The position numbers were made by a program, and so were the translations under genes. Positions 1-6,086 of a stretch of 8,046 nucleotides of DNA are shown here, piece after piece (the first letter of the stretch is position 1; the number at the start of each line of letters is the position of its first letter). Under the pieces are notes generated by a model that was given only the letters and a program-made list of their open reading frames with translations, made no database searches and was not told where the DNA came from. Source of the DNA: Micrococcales bacterium UBA3913 (lineage in GTDB: Bacteria; Actinomycetota; Actinomycetes; Actinomycetales; Microbacteriaceae); assembly GCA_002391425.1 (NCBI GenBank), contig DGEZ01000111.1, forward strand, positions 1 through 8,046, written 5' to 3'.

Positions 1-535
1 AGAGCATCCCGATTCTATTCATCTCGGCAACAACTTCGCGGCCCAGGTCATTCAGCCCATGCCACAGCCTCTCCCCCACCGCCGCGTCAGCAAACTCCGT
101 ACTCCGGTTCCATGTCAGCGTCATGTAGCGGACGCCGAGCCGCGCATACTGACGCAACACTGCGAGATTCCCTGCAATCTGGTGCCCACCCTCAATACCA
201 ATAAGCGAGCCGATTTTCCCAGAATCGCGGGATGCACGGACGAGAGCAGCGGTCGGAGCCCATGCAAACGTCTCCGGGTACCTGGAAATCATGCGATGGA
301 TGAAATCAATCTGCTCGAGGGTGGCAACGACCGCTTCACCGCCTTGTAGATCGCTATGCACCCACGCCGACCAAAACTGTCCGGCATAATTCCCCCGGCG
401 TAACTTGGGGATGTCCGTCTGCAATGTCTGTGGGAGCTCTTGGTCGATGCCCTCTACGCTGTATCCGCGTTCCGAGCGCGCCTCCCACGGGAGGTCATTG
501 TGACCATCTAGCACTGGTATTGGCGCGAAATCCAT
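1..535 (-). CDS. Membrane dipeptidase (peptidase M19, renal dipeptidase family), N-terminal part, cut by the window edge
   Basis: I translated the first 178 residues by hand. Members of this zinc family hydrolyse dipeptides, often with a D-residue at the C-terminal position; the mammalian enzyme also opens carbapenem beta-lactams. Visible hallmarks are the metal-binding HxD of DGHNDLPW (His12, Asp14), the GxxAGQFWS segment (about residues 49-56), and the bridging glutamate of IGIEGGH (Glu115). The TLTHxxN segment of the animal enzymes reads TLTWN here, so the substrate-site His appears as Trp, which I believe also occurs in bacterial members. The ATG at 535 is preceded by AGAGAGGAAG about 10 nt upstream and lies 29 nt after the DmpA-like gene, so the two are probably co-transcribed. 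The C-terminal half, with the remaining metal ligands, is outside the window. No signal peptide is visible, so a cytosolic location is likely. Codon use is richer in A/T third positions than in leuA or era. Confidence 0.95.
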   Translation of the reverse strand, partial: MDFAPIPVLDGHNDLPWEARSERGYSVEGIDQELPQTLQTDIPKLRRGNYAGQFWSAWVHSDLQGGEAVVATLEQIDFIHRMISRYPETFAWAPTAALVRASRDSGKIGSLIGIEGGHQIAGNLAVLRQYARLGVRYMTLTWNRSTEFADAAVGERLWHGLNDLGREVVAEMNRIGML

Positions 536-564
536 GCGGAACCGACTTCCTCTCTGTGCCGATC

Positions 565-1677
565 TCATCGGCTGCATTCCCCGACCGGCAACCGAAGACC
601 ATTGTATGCCGCGGCGTCTGCGAGGCTGTGAACGGTGCCCCACAGGCCGCGCACCGTGTGAGCGTGAATCAAAGAGCTCACGATGGCTTCCTCCGTTGCC
701 GAGGCAACCGCTCGAAACATGCCATCCATTTCCGACTCGTGAAGGCGCTCAATCCGATCGATACCCCGATCGGGCCAGTGCGCCACCCGATTCGCGGTGC
801 TGAACGCAACAACGATCTCGCCACTGCCATCACCGATATATCCCCCGGTGCGTACCACGCCAACCGTCACCCGACGTGCCAGACGCCCCAATTGGCGAGC
901 GTCGACCGGGGCGTCAGTGGCGACGACAGTGACAATACTGCCCGTCTCACCCCGTGGTGCTACCCGGCGGTGCGCATCATTCGCCAACAGCCCCAGAGGT
1001 GTTTCACCGCGTTCCTCGGCGCGCAGAAGTTCTGCACCAAGGGCCATGCCAGATACCTGGAGGTTTTCCATGGCTCCAAAATTCGTCAAGGTGAGAACAC
1101 CGAGGGTGTACCTGCTCGACCCCAGGGGGATTACGCGGGATGAGGACCCGATGCCCCCCTTCAGCCCGAAGCAGGTCATACCTCTCCCCGCACCAACATC
1201 GCCCTCGGCGAAGTCGGACGATGCGGAGGAAAGCGCAGCACGGGCGTCCTCCTCAGTGACCATGCGGCGACGAATGTGATTGATCGCACCATCATTACAT
1301 TCCAGAACGACGGGGTTTACCGTACCGGTTGTGAGCCCGATCTCTTCGTGCCCAGCGAGCGCACCGGACACGAGCGCTTCGGAACATACCGGCACAGAAA
1401 GCGTGTTGGTCAGAAGAATCGGTGTTTCCAACGTGCCCAGTTCGGCGATTTGCACAAGGCCGATACTTTTCCCAAATCCATTTGCAATATGGCAGGCGGC
1501 CGGAAACTTCCTGCCGAAGGGATCCTCCCCGGGGAGGACAGCGGTGACCCCGGTGCGCACCCCCTCCGCAATGACATCTGTGTGACCGACAAGAACACCA
1601 GGAACATCGGAAATGAGATTGCGCTTCCCCGGGGGAAGCGCACACATCTGCGGACTCATCCTGACACCCAGACCCAT
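565..1677 (-). CDS. DmpA-type L-aminopeptidase/D-esterase (peptidase family S58)
   Basis: The 370-residue protein matches the usual length of the family (DmpA is about 375). The family consists of self-cleaving N-terminal-nucleophile hydrolases that release N-terminal L- or D-residues, and in some members beta-amino acids, from short peptides. The start contains NLISDVPGVLVGHTD, the conserved N-terminal signature. The autoprocessing site is visible at Gly246-Ser247 in ETGSIVTVVATDAP, where Ser247 should become the nucleophile of the smaller chain. The ECNDGAINHI segment (about 126-135) and TNFG (198-201) are typical neighbours of the active site. By hand alignment the position of DmpA Tyr146 may be Asn128, but that is uncertain. 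ATG 1677 has AAGGGAAG 6 nt upstream. The gene follows the amidotransferase by 30 nt and precedes the M19 dipeptidase by 29 nt, which fits one operon. No signal peptide is seen, so it is probably cytosolic. Confidence 0.92.
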   Translation of the reverse strand: MGLGVRMSPQMCALPPGKRNLISDVPGVLVGHTDVIAEGVRTGVTAVLPGEDPFGRKFPAACHIANGFGKSIGLVQIAELGTLETPILLTNTLSVPVCSEALVSGALAGHEEIGLTTGTVNPVVLECNDGAINHIRRRMVTEEDARAALSSASSDFAEGDVGAGRGMTCFGLKGGIGSSSRVIPLGSSRYTLGVLTLTNFGAMENLQVSGMALGAELLRAEERGETPLGLLANDAHRRVAPRGETGSIVTVVATDAPVDARQLGRLARRVTVGVVRTGGYIGDGSGEIVVAFSTANRVAHWPDRGIDRIERLHESEMDGMFRAVASATEEAIVSSLIHAHTVRGLWGTVHSLADAAAYNGLRLPVGECSR

Positions 1678-1707
1678 CGCCGACTTCCCTTCATCTCCCT
1701 GTCGCGT

Positions 1708-2463
1708 TTACGAGACTTCCCGCGACCACCCAGAGGCGATCCGACCAAACGCACAGATGAGTTCACGAGAATTCATTTCATTTTCCGAAGCATTTGCAGC
1801 TGCCTGACGGACGACTTCTGAAAACTCGAACCCATCCTGCTCAATTGCGTGGCTGTCCCAATGCTCCACAGCGCCCGCATCCACCTCCGGGTGGAATTGA
1901 AGCCCCCATGCGCAGGAACCTACACGGAAAGCTTGTACGGGAACTCTCTCGCTGCGCGCGAGCAACACAGCTGTATGAGGGAGCTTCGTGATACTGTCCA
2001 CGTGATTCTCAATCATCGGAAATTTCGACGCCACCTGCGAGAAAAGCGCGTCATTGCTGAGTGTGCCCACACGAAAAATATCCGTCATGCCGTGTTCCGC
2101 AGGGTGGGCTCGCCGAGTGACCTCCCCGCCGCATGCATAGGCGAGCATTTGCCCGCCCAAACACACACCGAGTATGGGCAGCTCGATGTCAACAGCTTGT
2201 CGAGCGAGTTCTCTCTCCCGGGGAAACCACGGTGCAGCGTCATCGTCGGACGGCAACGGTGCGCCTCCCAACATGATCAGCCCTGACCACGACTCGAGGC
2301 TGTCCGGGAGCGGCTCCCCAGCATATGCTCGGATGATCACGGGGTCGCACCCAGAATCCTTCAACCATTCGGTAGCTCGCCCCAGGGATGAACTCTCCGA
2401 ATTCTGTATCACGAGAACGGGGGCGATCCCCTCGGCGGAAGCTGCTCCAGTGTGACCTGTCAC
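1708..2463 (-). CDS. Stand-alone class I glutamine amidotransferase (GMP-synthase-like GATase1 domain)
   Basis: The 251-residue protein is a single GATase1 domain without a synthase partner domain, so it is not GuaA itself. The catalytic triad is visible: Cys101 in GVCLGGQ, and His191 and Glu193 in LQFHPEV. LIMLGGAPLPSDDD (about 62-75) is the usual oxyanion-side loop, and NHVDSITKLP (153-162) is the family's substrate-flap region. Relatives either pass ammonia from glutamine to an acceptor or hydrolyse gamma-glutamyl bonds; the substrate cannot be read from the sequence. The start is GTG at 2463, inside the stop of the serine hydrolase gene (GTGA, 4-nt overlap), with AGAAGGAG 7 nt upstream, which suggests translational coupling. 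Parts of its C-terminal coding region fall to about 45-53% GC, unlike the genes to the right. The partner gene for any transferred ammonia is not apparent, since the downstream neighbours are peptidases. Confidence 0.88.
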   Translation of the reverse strand: MTGHTGAASAEGIAPVLVIQNSESSSLGRATEWLKDSGCDPVIIRAYAGEPLPDSLESWSGLIMLGGAPLPSDDDAAPWFPRERELARQAVDIELPILGVCLGGQMLAYACGGEVTRRAHPAEHGMTDIFRVGTLSNDALFSQVASKFPMIENHVDSITKLPHTAVLLARSERVPVQAFRVGSCAWGLQFHPEVDAGAVEHWDSHAIEQDGFEFSEVVRQAAANASENEMNSRELICAFGRIASGWSREVS

Positions 2464-2470
2464 TGCACGA

Positions 2471-2478
2471 CTCCTTCT
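2471..2478 (-). promoter_or_regulatory. Ribosome-binding site of the amidotransferase gene
   Basis: AGAAGGAG lies 7 nt before the GTG at 2463 and inside the last codons of the serine hydrolase gene. It supports the GTG start and could allow initiation even though the upstream reading frame is broken. Confidence 0.75.
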
Positions 2479-2814
2479 TCTCGGCTAACTTCCCAACGCA
2501 TCGTTGCGCCTGCCTCATGCAGATCGGCGAGAATTCGGTCGCGCACCGACAGGTCCGCCGCATCATCCCAGTTCGCGATGAACGCGTAGATCACACTGCG
2601 CGACCCACTCGATGCCACCCCCACGTCTGCGCGCACACCGCGCTCGGTTCCGGTTTTCGCATACACGGTGTACCCGCGATCAGGCTCACTGTGCGCGAGG
2701 GGGTCTAAGCCAAATGCCCCCGCCACCATGCTCAGGTCCACCGCGTCCCTCAGCCAGCCGAACACCCGTTGGCCGACACGGGGATGCGCGCTGGCCGCGC
2801 CTGTAAGAGGATCG

Positions 2815-2823
2815 CCCCCCCCC
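2815..2823. repeat. Nine-base mononucleotide C/G tract at the frameshift
   Basis: This run of nine Cs (nine Gs on the coding strand) sits exactly where the serine hydrolase reading frame changes. It is the longest mononucleotide run I noticed in the window. Confidence 0.95.
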
Positions 2824-3424
2824 GCGTCCCCACCGCATCCCGATAGAGGCTGGTCAGCAGGCGCACGCACCCGAGGGCGGACCCCGAACTCATCCGCGGG
2901 GGCATCTGCTCGGTGCGATGTTCTCGGACATAGTCCAGCAGCGCGATGCCCGCGCTAGCCACGTCATTGCCGCGGACCCCGCTCGGCCCGCCCACACGCG
3001 CCAGAAGCACATTCGTCGCCCAGTTATCACTGACCGTACCTACCAAGCGCGCAACGTCGTCCAACGGTAGGATGTCGGTGGCAAGATGCCGCCACAGGCC
3101 CGAATCGGCCATCGCAGGCCCCATGTCACGGCGCAGCGGCTCGTCGGTGCGCATGCTCCCCTCGTCTAGGCGACATGCCACCTCGCGCAACAGCAGCAGC
3201 TTCGGCACGCTCGCCGTGCTCAGAATGCGATCGGCGTGCACCTCGAAGACAACCTCCCCCGTGGCTGCGTCATCGACACGTGCACTCCATTGGGCAGGAC
3301 TCGCATCGAGCCGCTCCGCGAGCCGCATCCACCGTTGCACCTGTGTCCCCATCCTCGGCCCGCCTGTCACCCTTCTCGCGATGTACCCGAACCCGATCAG
3401 GTTGCGCGCACCCGCGTGCTCCCC

Positions 3425-3430
3425 AGCCTA
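3425..3430 (-). promoter_or_regulatory. Possible -10 element for the serine hydrolase operon
   Basis: TAGGCT fits the actinobacterial TANNNT -10 pattern. It lies between the leuA terminator and the GTG at 3370, and would give a 5' leader of about 45-50 nt. I found no convincing -35 hexamer. The same hexamer occurs ahead of the leuA leader peptide. Confidence 0.3.
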
Positions 3431-3468
3431 GTCTCGGGCGGCGCAGAGCCTGGAGCGCACCACGCGCG

Positions 3469-3505
3469 TCGGCAAGGCCGCGGCGCAGTACCGCGGCCTC
3501 GCCGA
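3469..3505 (-). terminator. Hairpin terminator after leuA
   Basis: On the minus strand, 3505-3491 pairs with 3483-3469 as a 15-bp helix with a single G-U wobble (3500/3474) around a 7-nt loop (3490-3484). It begins 4 nt after the leuA stop. There is no U-tract after it, as is common for actinobacterial hairpin terminators. It probably separates leuA from the serine hydrolase operon. Confidence 0.75.
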
Positions 3506-3509
3506 GGTG

Positions 3510-5288
3510 TCAGCGTGCGATGAGCTGTTCGGAGACTCCCGAGTCCTGTCCTGCCGTCGCGTCCCGGTATGCCCGGTTCACCGCGGAGATGACAGCTTTC
3601 AGGGATGCGGTCGCGATGTCGGGGTCCACTCCGACGCCCCACCGCTCGGATCCCCCGACTGCGCACTCGACGTACGCCGCGGCCACGGCATCCCCTCCGG
3701 AGGACATCGCGTGCTCGCTGTAATCATGCACGACGACCTCCGCGTCGTAGCGGCGCAGCACGTCAACGAACGCGTCTATCGGGCCGTTGCCAACCCCCTG
3801 CACGGAGTCGATCCGGTCGCCGACGCGCAGCTGAGCATCCAGGATGACCTCGCCAGACATATCGGAGGTAGTCTGCGTCCGCACCAGTTCGAAATGCCCC
3901 CAGCGGCTCTCCACCGCAGTGGACGGCAGGTACTCATCCTGGAAGATCTCCCAGATCTGTGCGCTGCTCACCTCTCCGCCCTCAGCATCCGTCTTCGCCT
4001 GGATGACACGCGAGAACTCGATCTGCAGCCTGCGGGGCAGCTCGAGGGAGTGGTCCGTCTTGAGCAGATACGCTACGCCGCCCTTCCCAGACTGCGAGTT
4101 CACGCGGATAACCGCCTCATAGCTGCGCCCCACATCGCGCGGGTCGATGGGCAGATAGGGCACCGCCCAGACGAGATCGTCCACCGGGACCCCCTGCTCG
4201 GCCGCGTCGCTCGCCATCCGTTCGAAGCCCTTCTTGATCGCGTCCTGATGTGATCCGGAGAACGCGGTGAACACGAGGTCTCCCCCGTAGGGGGTGCGTT
4301 CGGGGACCGGCATCTGGTTCGCATACTCGACGGTGCGGCGAACCTCGTCGATATCCGAGAAGTCGATCTGCGGGTCTACCCCCTGGCTGAACATGTTCAT
4401 CCCCAGGGCGACCAGGTCGACGTTGCCCGTTCGCTCACCGTTGCCGAACAGGCATCCTTCGATGCGGTCCGCCCCGGCCATGTACCCGAGCTCGGCAGCA
4501 GCCACCGCCGTGCCCCGGTCGTTGTGCGGGTGCAGCGAGATGAGCACGCTGTCGCGGCGGTCGATGTTCCGGCACATCCACTCGATGGAGTCGGCGTACA
4601 CATTCGGGGTCGCCATCTCAACCGTGGCCGGCAGGTTGATGATCATCTGGTGCTCGGGGGTGGGATCGACTACCTCAATCACCCGGTTGCACACCTCCAC
4701 CGCATACTCGAGTTCCGTGCCCGTGTACGACTCTGGGGAGTACTCGTAGAAGATCTCGGTCTCCGGGATCATCGACTCCAGTCGACGGCACAGCTTCGCT
4801 CCCTCCACCGCGATATCGATCACGCCCGCCTTGTCCATCCGGAACACCACATCGCGCTGCAGCACCGAGGTCGAATTGTAGATGTGCACGATGGCGCGCT
4901 TCGCGCCGCGAATGGCCTCGTACGTGCGCCGGATCAGGTGCTCGCGGCACTGGGTGAGCACCTGGATGGTGACATTGTCCGGGATCGCGTCGTCGTCGAT
5001 GAGAGAACGCACGAAGTCGTAATCCGTCTGGGATGCTGAGGGGAACCCGACCTCGATCTCGGTGAACCCCATGCGCACGAGCAGGTCGAACATCACCCGT
5101 TTGCGCTCCGGACTCATCGGGTCGATGAGCGCCTGGTTCCCATCGCGCAGGTCCACTGCGCACCAGCGCGGTGCTGTCGTGATGTGGGCGTCGGGCCAGT
5201 TACGGTCGGGAAGGTCCACGACGAACTGCTCGTGGTACGGCCGATACTTGTGCGTGGGCATCCCGGATGCCCGCTGCATATTCCTCAT
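3510..5288 (-). CDS. leuA: 2-isopropylmalate synthase
   Basis: LeuA condenses 2-oxoisovalerate with acetyl-CoA in the cytosol, the first committed step of leucine synthesis. The 592-residue protein has a catalytic TIM barrel (about 35-320) with the metal and substrate residues in DLRDGNQ (Arg48, Asp49) and HPHNDRG (His253, His255), and GCLFGNGERTGN (278-289). A linker subdomain with SGKGGVAYLL (about 400-409) follows, then the C-terminal leucine-feedback domain (from about 465; GNGPIDAFVD is characteristic). The length and order match the long actinobacterial form (M. tuberculosis LeuA is about 644). ATG 5288 was chosen because GAGGAAAGAAG lies upstream; its AAGAAG end is 7 nt from the ATG. 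It is preceded by a Leu-rich leader peptide and competing hairpins, and followed by a strong terminator, so it appears to be expressed as its own unit with leucine control. No other leu or ilv gene is in the window. Confidence 0.97.
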   Translation of the reverse strand: MRNMQRASGMPTHKYRPYHEQFVVDLPDRNWPDAHITTAPRWCAVDLRDGNQALIDPMSPERKRVMFDLLVRMGFTEIEVGFPSASQTDYDFVRSLIDDDAIPDNVTIQVLTQCREHLIRRTYEAIRGAKRAIVHIYNSTSVLQRDVVFRMDKAGVIDIAVEGAKLCRRLESMIPETEIFYEYSPESYTGTELEYAVEVCNRVIEVVDPTPEHQMIINLPATVEMATPNVYADSIEWMCRNIDRRDSVLISLHPHNDRGTAVAAAELGYMAGADRIEGCLFGNGERTGNVDLVALGMNMFSQGVDPQIDFSDIDEVRRTVEYANQMPVPERTPYGGDLVFTAFSGSHQDAIKKGFERMASDAAEQGVPVDDLVWAVPYLPIDPRDVGRSYEAVIRVNSQSGKGGVAYLLKTDHSLELPRRLQIEFSRVIQAKTDAEGGEVSSAQIWEIFQDEYLPSTAVESRWGHFELVRTQTTSDMSGEVILDAQLRVGDRIDSVQGVGNGPIDAFVDVLRRYDAEVVVHDYSEHAMSSGGDAVAAAYVECAVGGSERWGVGVDPDIATASLKAVISAVNRAYRDATAGQDSGVSEQLIAR

Positions 5289-5301
5289 GAGTGTGCTTCT
5301 T

Positions 5302-5375
5302 TCCTCGTCCTGGTGGGTGCGGTGCCAACGACGAACTCCGCGACGAGGATGGCCCCAGATCAGGACTCGTCGCGG
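5302..5375 (-). promoter_or_regulatory. leuA attenuator: two mutually exclusive hairpins
   Basis: In the minus-strand RNA, arm 1 (5375-5366, CCGCGACGAG) pairs perfectly over 10 bp with arm 2 (5347-5338). Arm 1 lies inside the leader peptide just after its Leu codons. Positions 5349-5342, largely the same as arm 2, can instead pair over 8 bp with arm 3 (5309-5302, GACGAGGA), which contains the GAGGA of the leuA ribosome-binding region. A ribosome stalled at the first Leu codon leaves arm 1 free, so 1:2 forms and the site is open. A ribosome at the leader stop would cover down to about 5350, freeing arm 2 to pair with arm 3 and close the site. The pairings are seen directly; the regulatory logic is inferred from them and from known leucine-codon leaders of actinobacterial leuA genes. 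Confidence 0.65.
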
Positions 5376-5404
5376 CAGCTAAGAAGAAGCAGACCGAAAT
5401 GCAC
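5360..5404 (-). CDS. leuL: leuA leader peptide with four consecutive leucine codons
   Basis: A 14-codon frame, GTG to TGA, encodes MHFGLLLLSCRDES, with Leu codons CTG CTT CTT CTT at 5392-5381. It ends 71 nt before the leuA ATG. An in-frame TAG at 5416-5414 means GTG 5404 is the only possible start in this frame. There is no good ribosome-binding site, but TAGGCT lies 6 nt upstream, so transcription could begin at the GTG itself and the message would be leaderless, which is common in actinobacteria. The peptide is presumably a sensor of charged leucyl-tRNA and has no other function. Its last codons (Arg-Asp-Glu) form arm 1 of the attenuator, which is strong support that this is not a chance frame. 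Confidence 0.82.
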   Translation of the reverse strand: MHFGLLLLSCRDES

Positions 5405-5410
5405 GGCAGA

Positions 5411-5416
5411 AGCCTA
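5411..5416 (-). promoter_or_regulatory. Probable -10 element of the leuA leader transcript
   Basis: TAGGCT (TANNNT type) is followed by 6 nt and then the GTG of the leader peptide, the spacing expected for a transcript that starts at the GTG. The -35 region is weak: GTCGCA at an 18-nt spacing matches TTGACA at only three positions, suggesting either an activator or a non-canonical -35. Confidence 0.5.
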
Positions 5417-5435
5417 ACACGTGGCGCGCCCGCGT

Positions 5436-5457
5436 GCGACTCCGCGACGTGACTCCG
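5436..5457 (-). repeat. Direct repeat pair at the -35 region of leuA
   Basis: CGGAGTCAC (5457-5449) and CGGAGTCGC (5444-5436) differ at one base and are 13 nt apart start to start. The downstream copy overlaps the expected -35 position. This could be an operator or activator site, but a chance repeat in GC-rich DNA is possible. Confidence 0.3.
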
Positions 5458-5499
5458 TGGAAAGGTCCGGGAACGGTGACGCACGCAAGACGGTGCGGA

Positions 5500-6006
5500 T
5501 CAGTTGCGCCAGCGGGGAGGTCTCTTCCCGGGCAGGATGAACCCGTACACGCACCCCGCTGCGGCAGCAGCAGCGGCGACAAACGGCAGGTAGAGAAACC
5601 CGTAGTACAGCAGCAGGAGGATTCCGCTGTCCGTCCCGGAGCGGACCAGCCCGATCCCCAGAGGAACGGCACCAATGACGGCGGCTGCCAGCGCCGCCAG
5701 CGCCGTACGTTTGCGCTTCCCCAGACGCTCGATTGCAGCCCCCAGCACAGCAGTGACTACCGCCAGTGCCAGGTACAGGGGCCAGCCGAACAACCCGGCC
5801 AGACTGAACGTGTCCGACAGCAGCGCCCCGGCGCTCGACTGGTCGAACAGGCCTGTGGGGTTTGTGATGGCCAGGAGCATCCAGGTGAAGAGGAAGGTGA
5901 GCACGGCGATCACAGCCCCCTGAGCTGCGGCGCGACGCATGCGGCCCCACGGCAGCGCCCGCACTCGGGCCTGTTTCTGCTGACTGCGTTGCACACGTCC
6001 ACTCAC
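5500..6006 (-). CDS. Small membrane protein of unknown function, about four transmembrane helices
   Basis: I do not recognise a named family for this 168-residue protein. A basic N-terminal tail (residues 1-28, many Arg and Lys) is followed by hydrophobic segments at about 29-47, 70-92, 101-121 and 128-157, with short charged links (GKRKR at 96-100) and a basic end (GKRPPRWRN). By the positive-inside rule both ends are cytoplasmic, with four helices. The last segment contains an eight-Ala stretch. The start is taken as GTG 6006, which has TAGCCT followed by 6 nt upstream, so a leaderless transcript is possible; GTG at residue 5 is the alternative. It sits between the broken kinase gene (80-nt gap) and the leuA leader (95 nt from its stop to the leader GTG). 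I see no terminator at its end, so some read-through into leuA is possible. No motif suggests a function. Confidence 0.82.
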   Translation of the reverse strand: MSGRVQRSQQKQARVRALPWGRMRRAAAQGAVIAVLTFLFTWMLLAITNPTGLFDQSSAGALLSDTFSLAGLFGWPLYLALAVVTAVLGAAIERLGKRKRTALAALAAAVIGAVPLGIGLVRSGTDSGILLLLYYGFLYLPFVAAAAAAAGCVYGFILPGKRPPRWRN

Positions 6007-6012
6007 CCTTCG

Positions 6013-6018
6013 AGGCTA
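6013..6018 (-). promoter_or_regulatory. Possible -10 element for the membrane protein gene
   Basis: TAGCCT followed by CGAAGG and then GTG repeats the geometry seen ahead of the leuA leader peptide (TAGGCT, 6 nt, GTG). No -35 hexamer is convincing, and the GAAGG next to the GTG could instead be part of a ribosome-binding site for a later start. Confidence 0.35.
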
Positions 6019-6086
6019 GTCGACGCGAAGGTGGACAGGCTACGCACAGGCTGTGCGCACGCCCAGATCATGCCCGGACCCGCGCC

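Larger units (their letters stand above)
2460..3370 (-). pseudogene. Class A beta-lactamase-like serine hydrolase, frameshifted in a 9-G tract
   Basis: Two overlapping frames together make one protein of about 300 residues. The first (from 3370) carries the nucleophile motif SVPK (Ser54, Lys57) and SDN (114-116); it stops at 2750. The second, open from upstream of the tract to 2460, carries KTG in YAKTGTERG and the rest of the C-terminal fold. They join at the G9 run (plus-strand C9, 2815-2823); ten or seven Gs would restore the frame. As written, the upstream product lacks KTG and should be inactive. No signal peptide is seen, and I find no ExxLN omega-loop motif, so even the intact form might be a peptidase or esterase rather than a true beta-lactamase. 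The start is uncertain: GTG 3370 has AGAAGG directly against it, and the in-frame ATG at residue 7 or GTG at residue 11 are alternatives. The tail overlaps the amidotransferase start by 4 nt. The frameshift may be real decay, phase variation, programmed slippage, or a sequencing error. Confidence 0.85.

Noticed and set aside
424..1143. A 239-codon plus-strand frame opposite the DmpA-type gene
   Set aside because: The minus strand carries an unmistakable S58 peptidase and the M19 start here; the plus-strand product has no family features.
2750..3370. A complete 206-residue serine hydrolase as a separate functional gene
   Set aside because: It ends before the KTG motif, and the last 20 or so residues after the G tract do not resemble the family; the remainder is found in the adjacent frame.
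3507..4253. A 248-codon plus-strand frame opposite the end of leuA
   Set aside because: It is antisense to the conserved regulatory and linker domains of LeuA, and its composition is that of a shadow frame.
5289..5499. T-box riboswitch ahead of leuA
   Set aside because: I see no T-box core sequence or specifier stem in this 211-nt region, and the Leu-codon leader explains the structure better.
6043..6057. Small 6-bp hairpin with a 3-nt loop between the kinase remnant and the membrane protein gene
   Set aside because: It is too short and lacks a U-tract, so it is not a convincing terminator; it may simply reflect local repeats.
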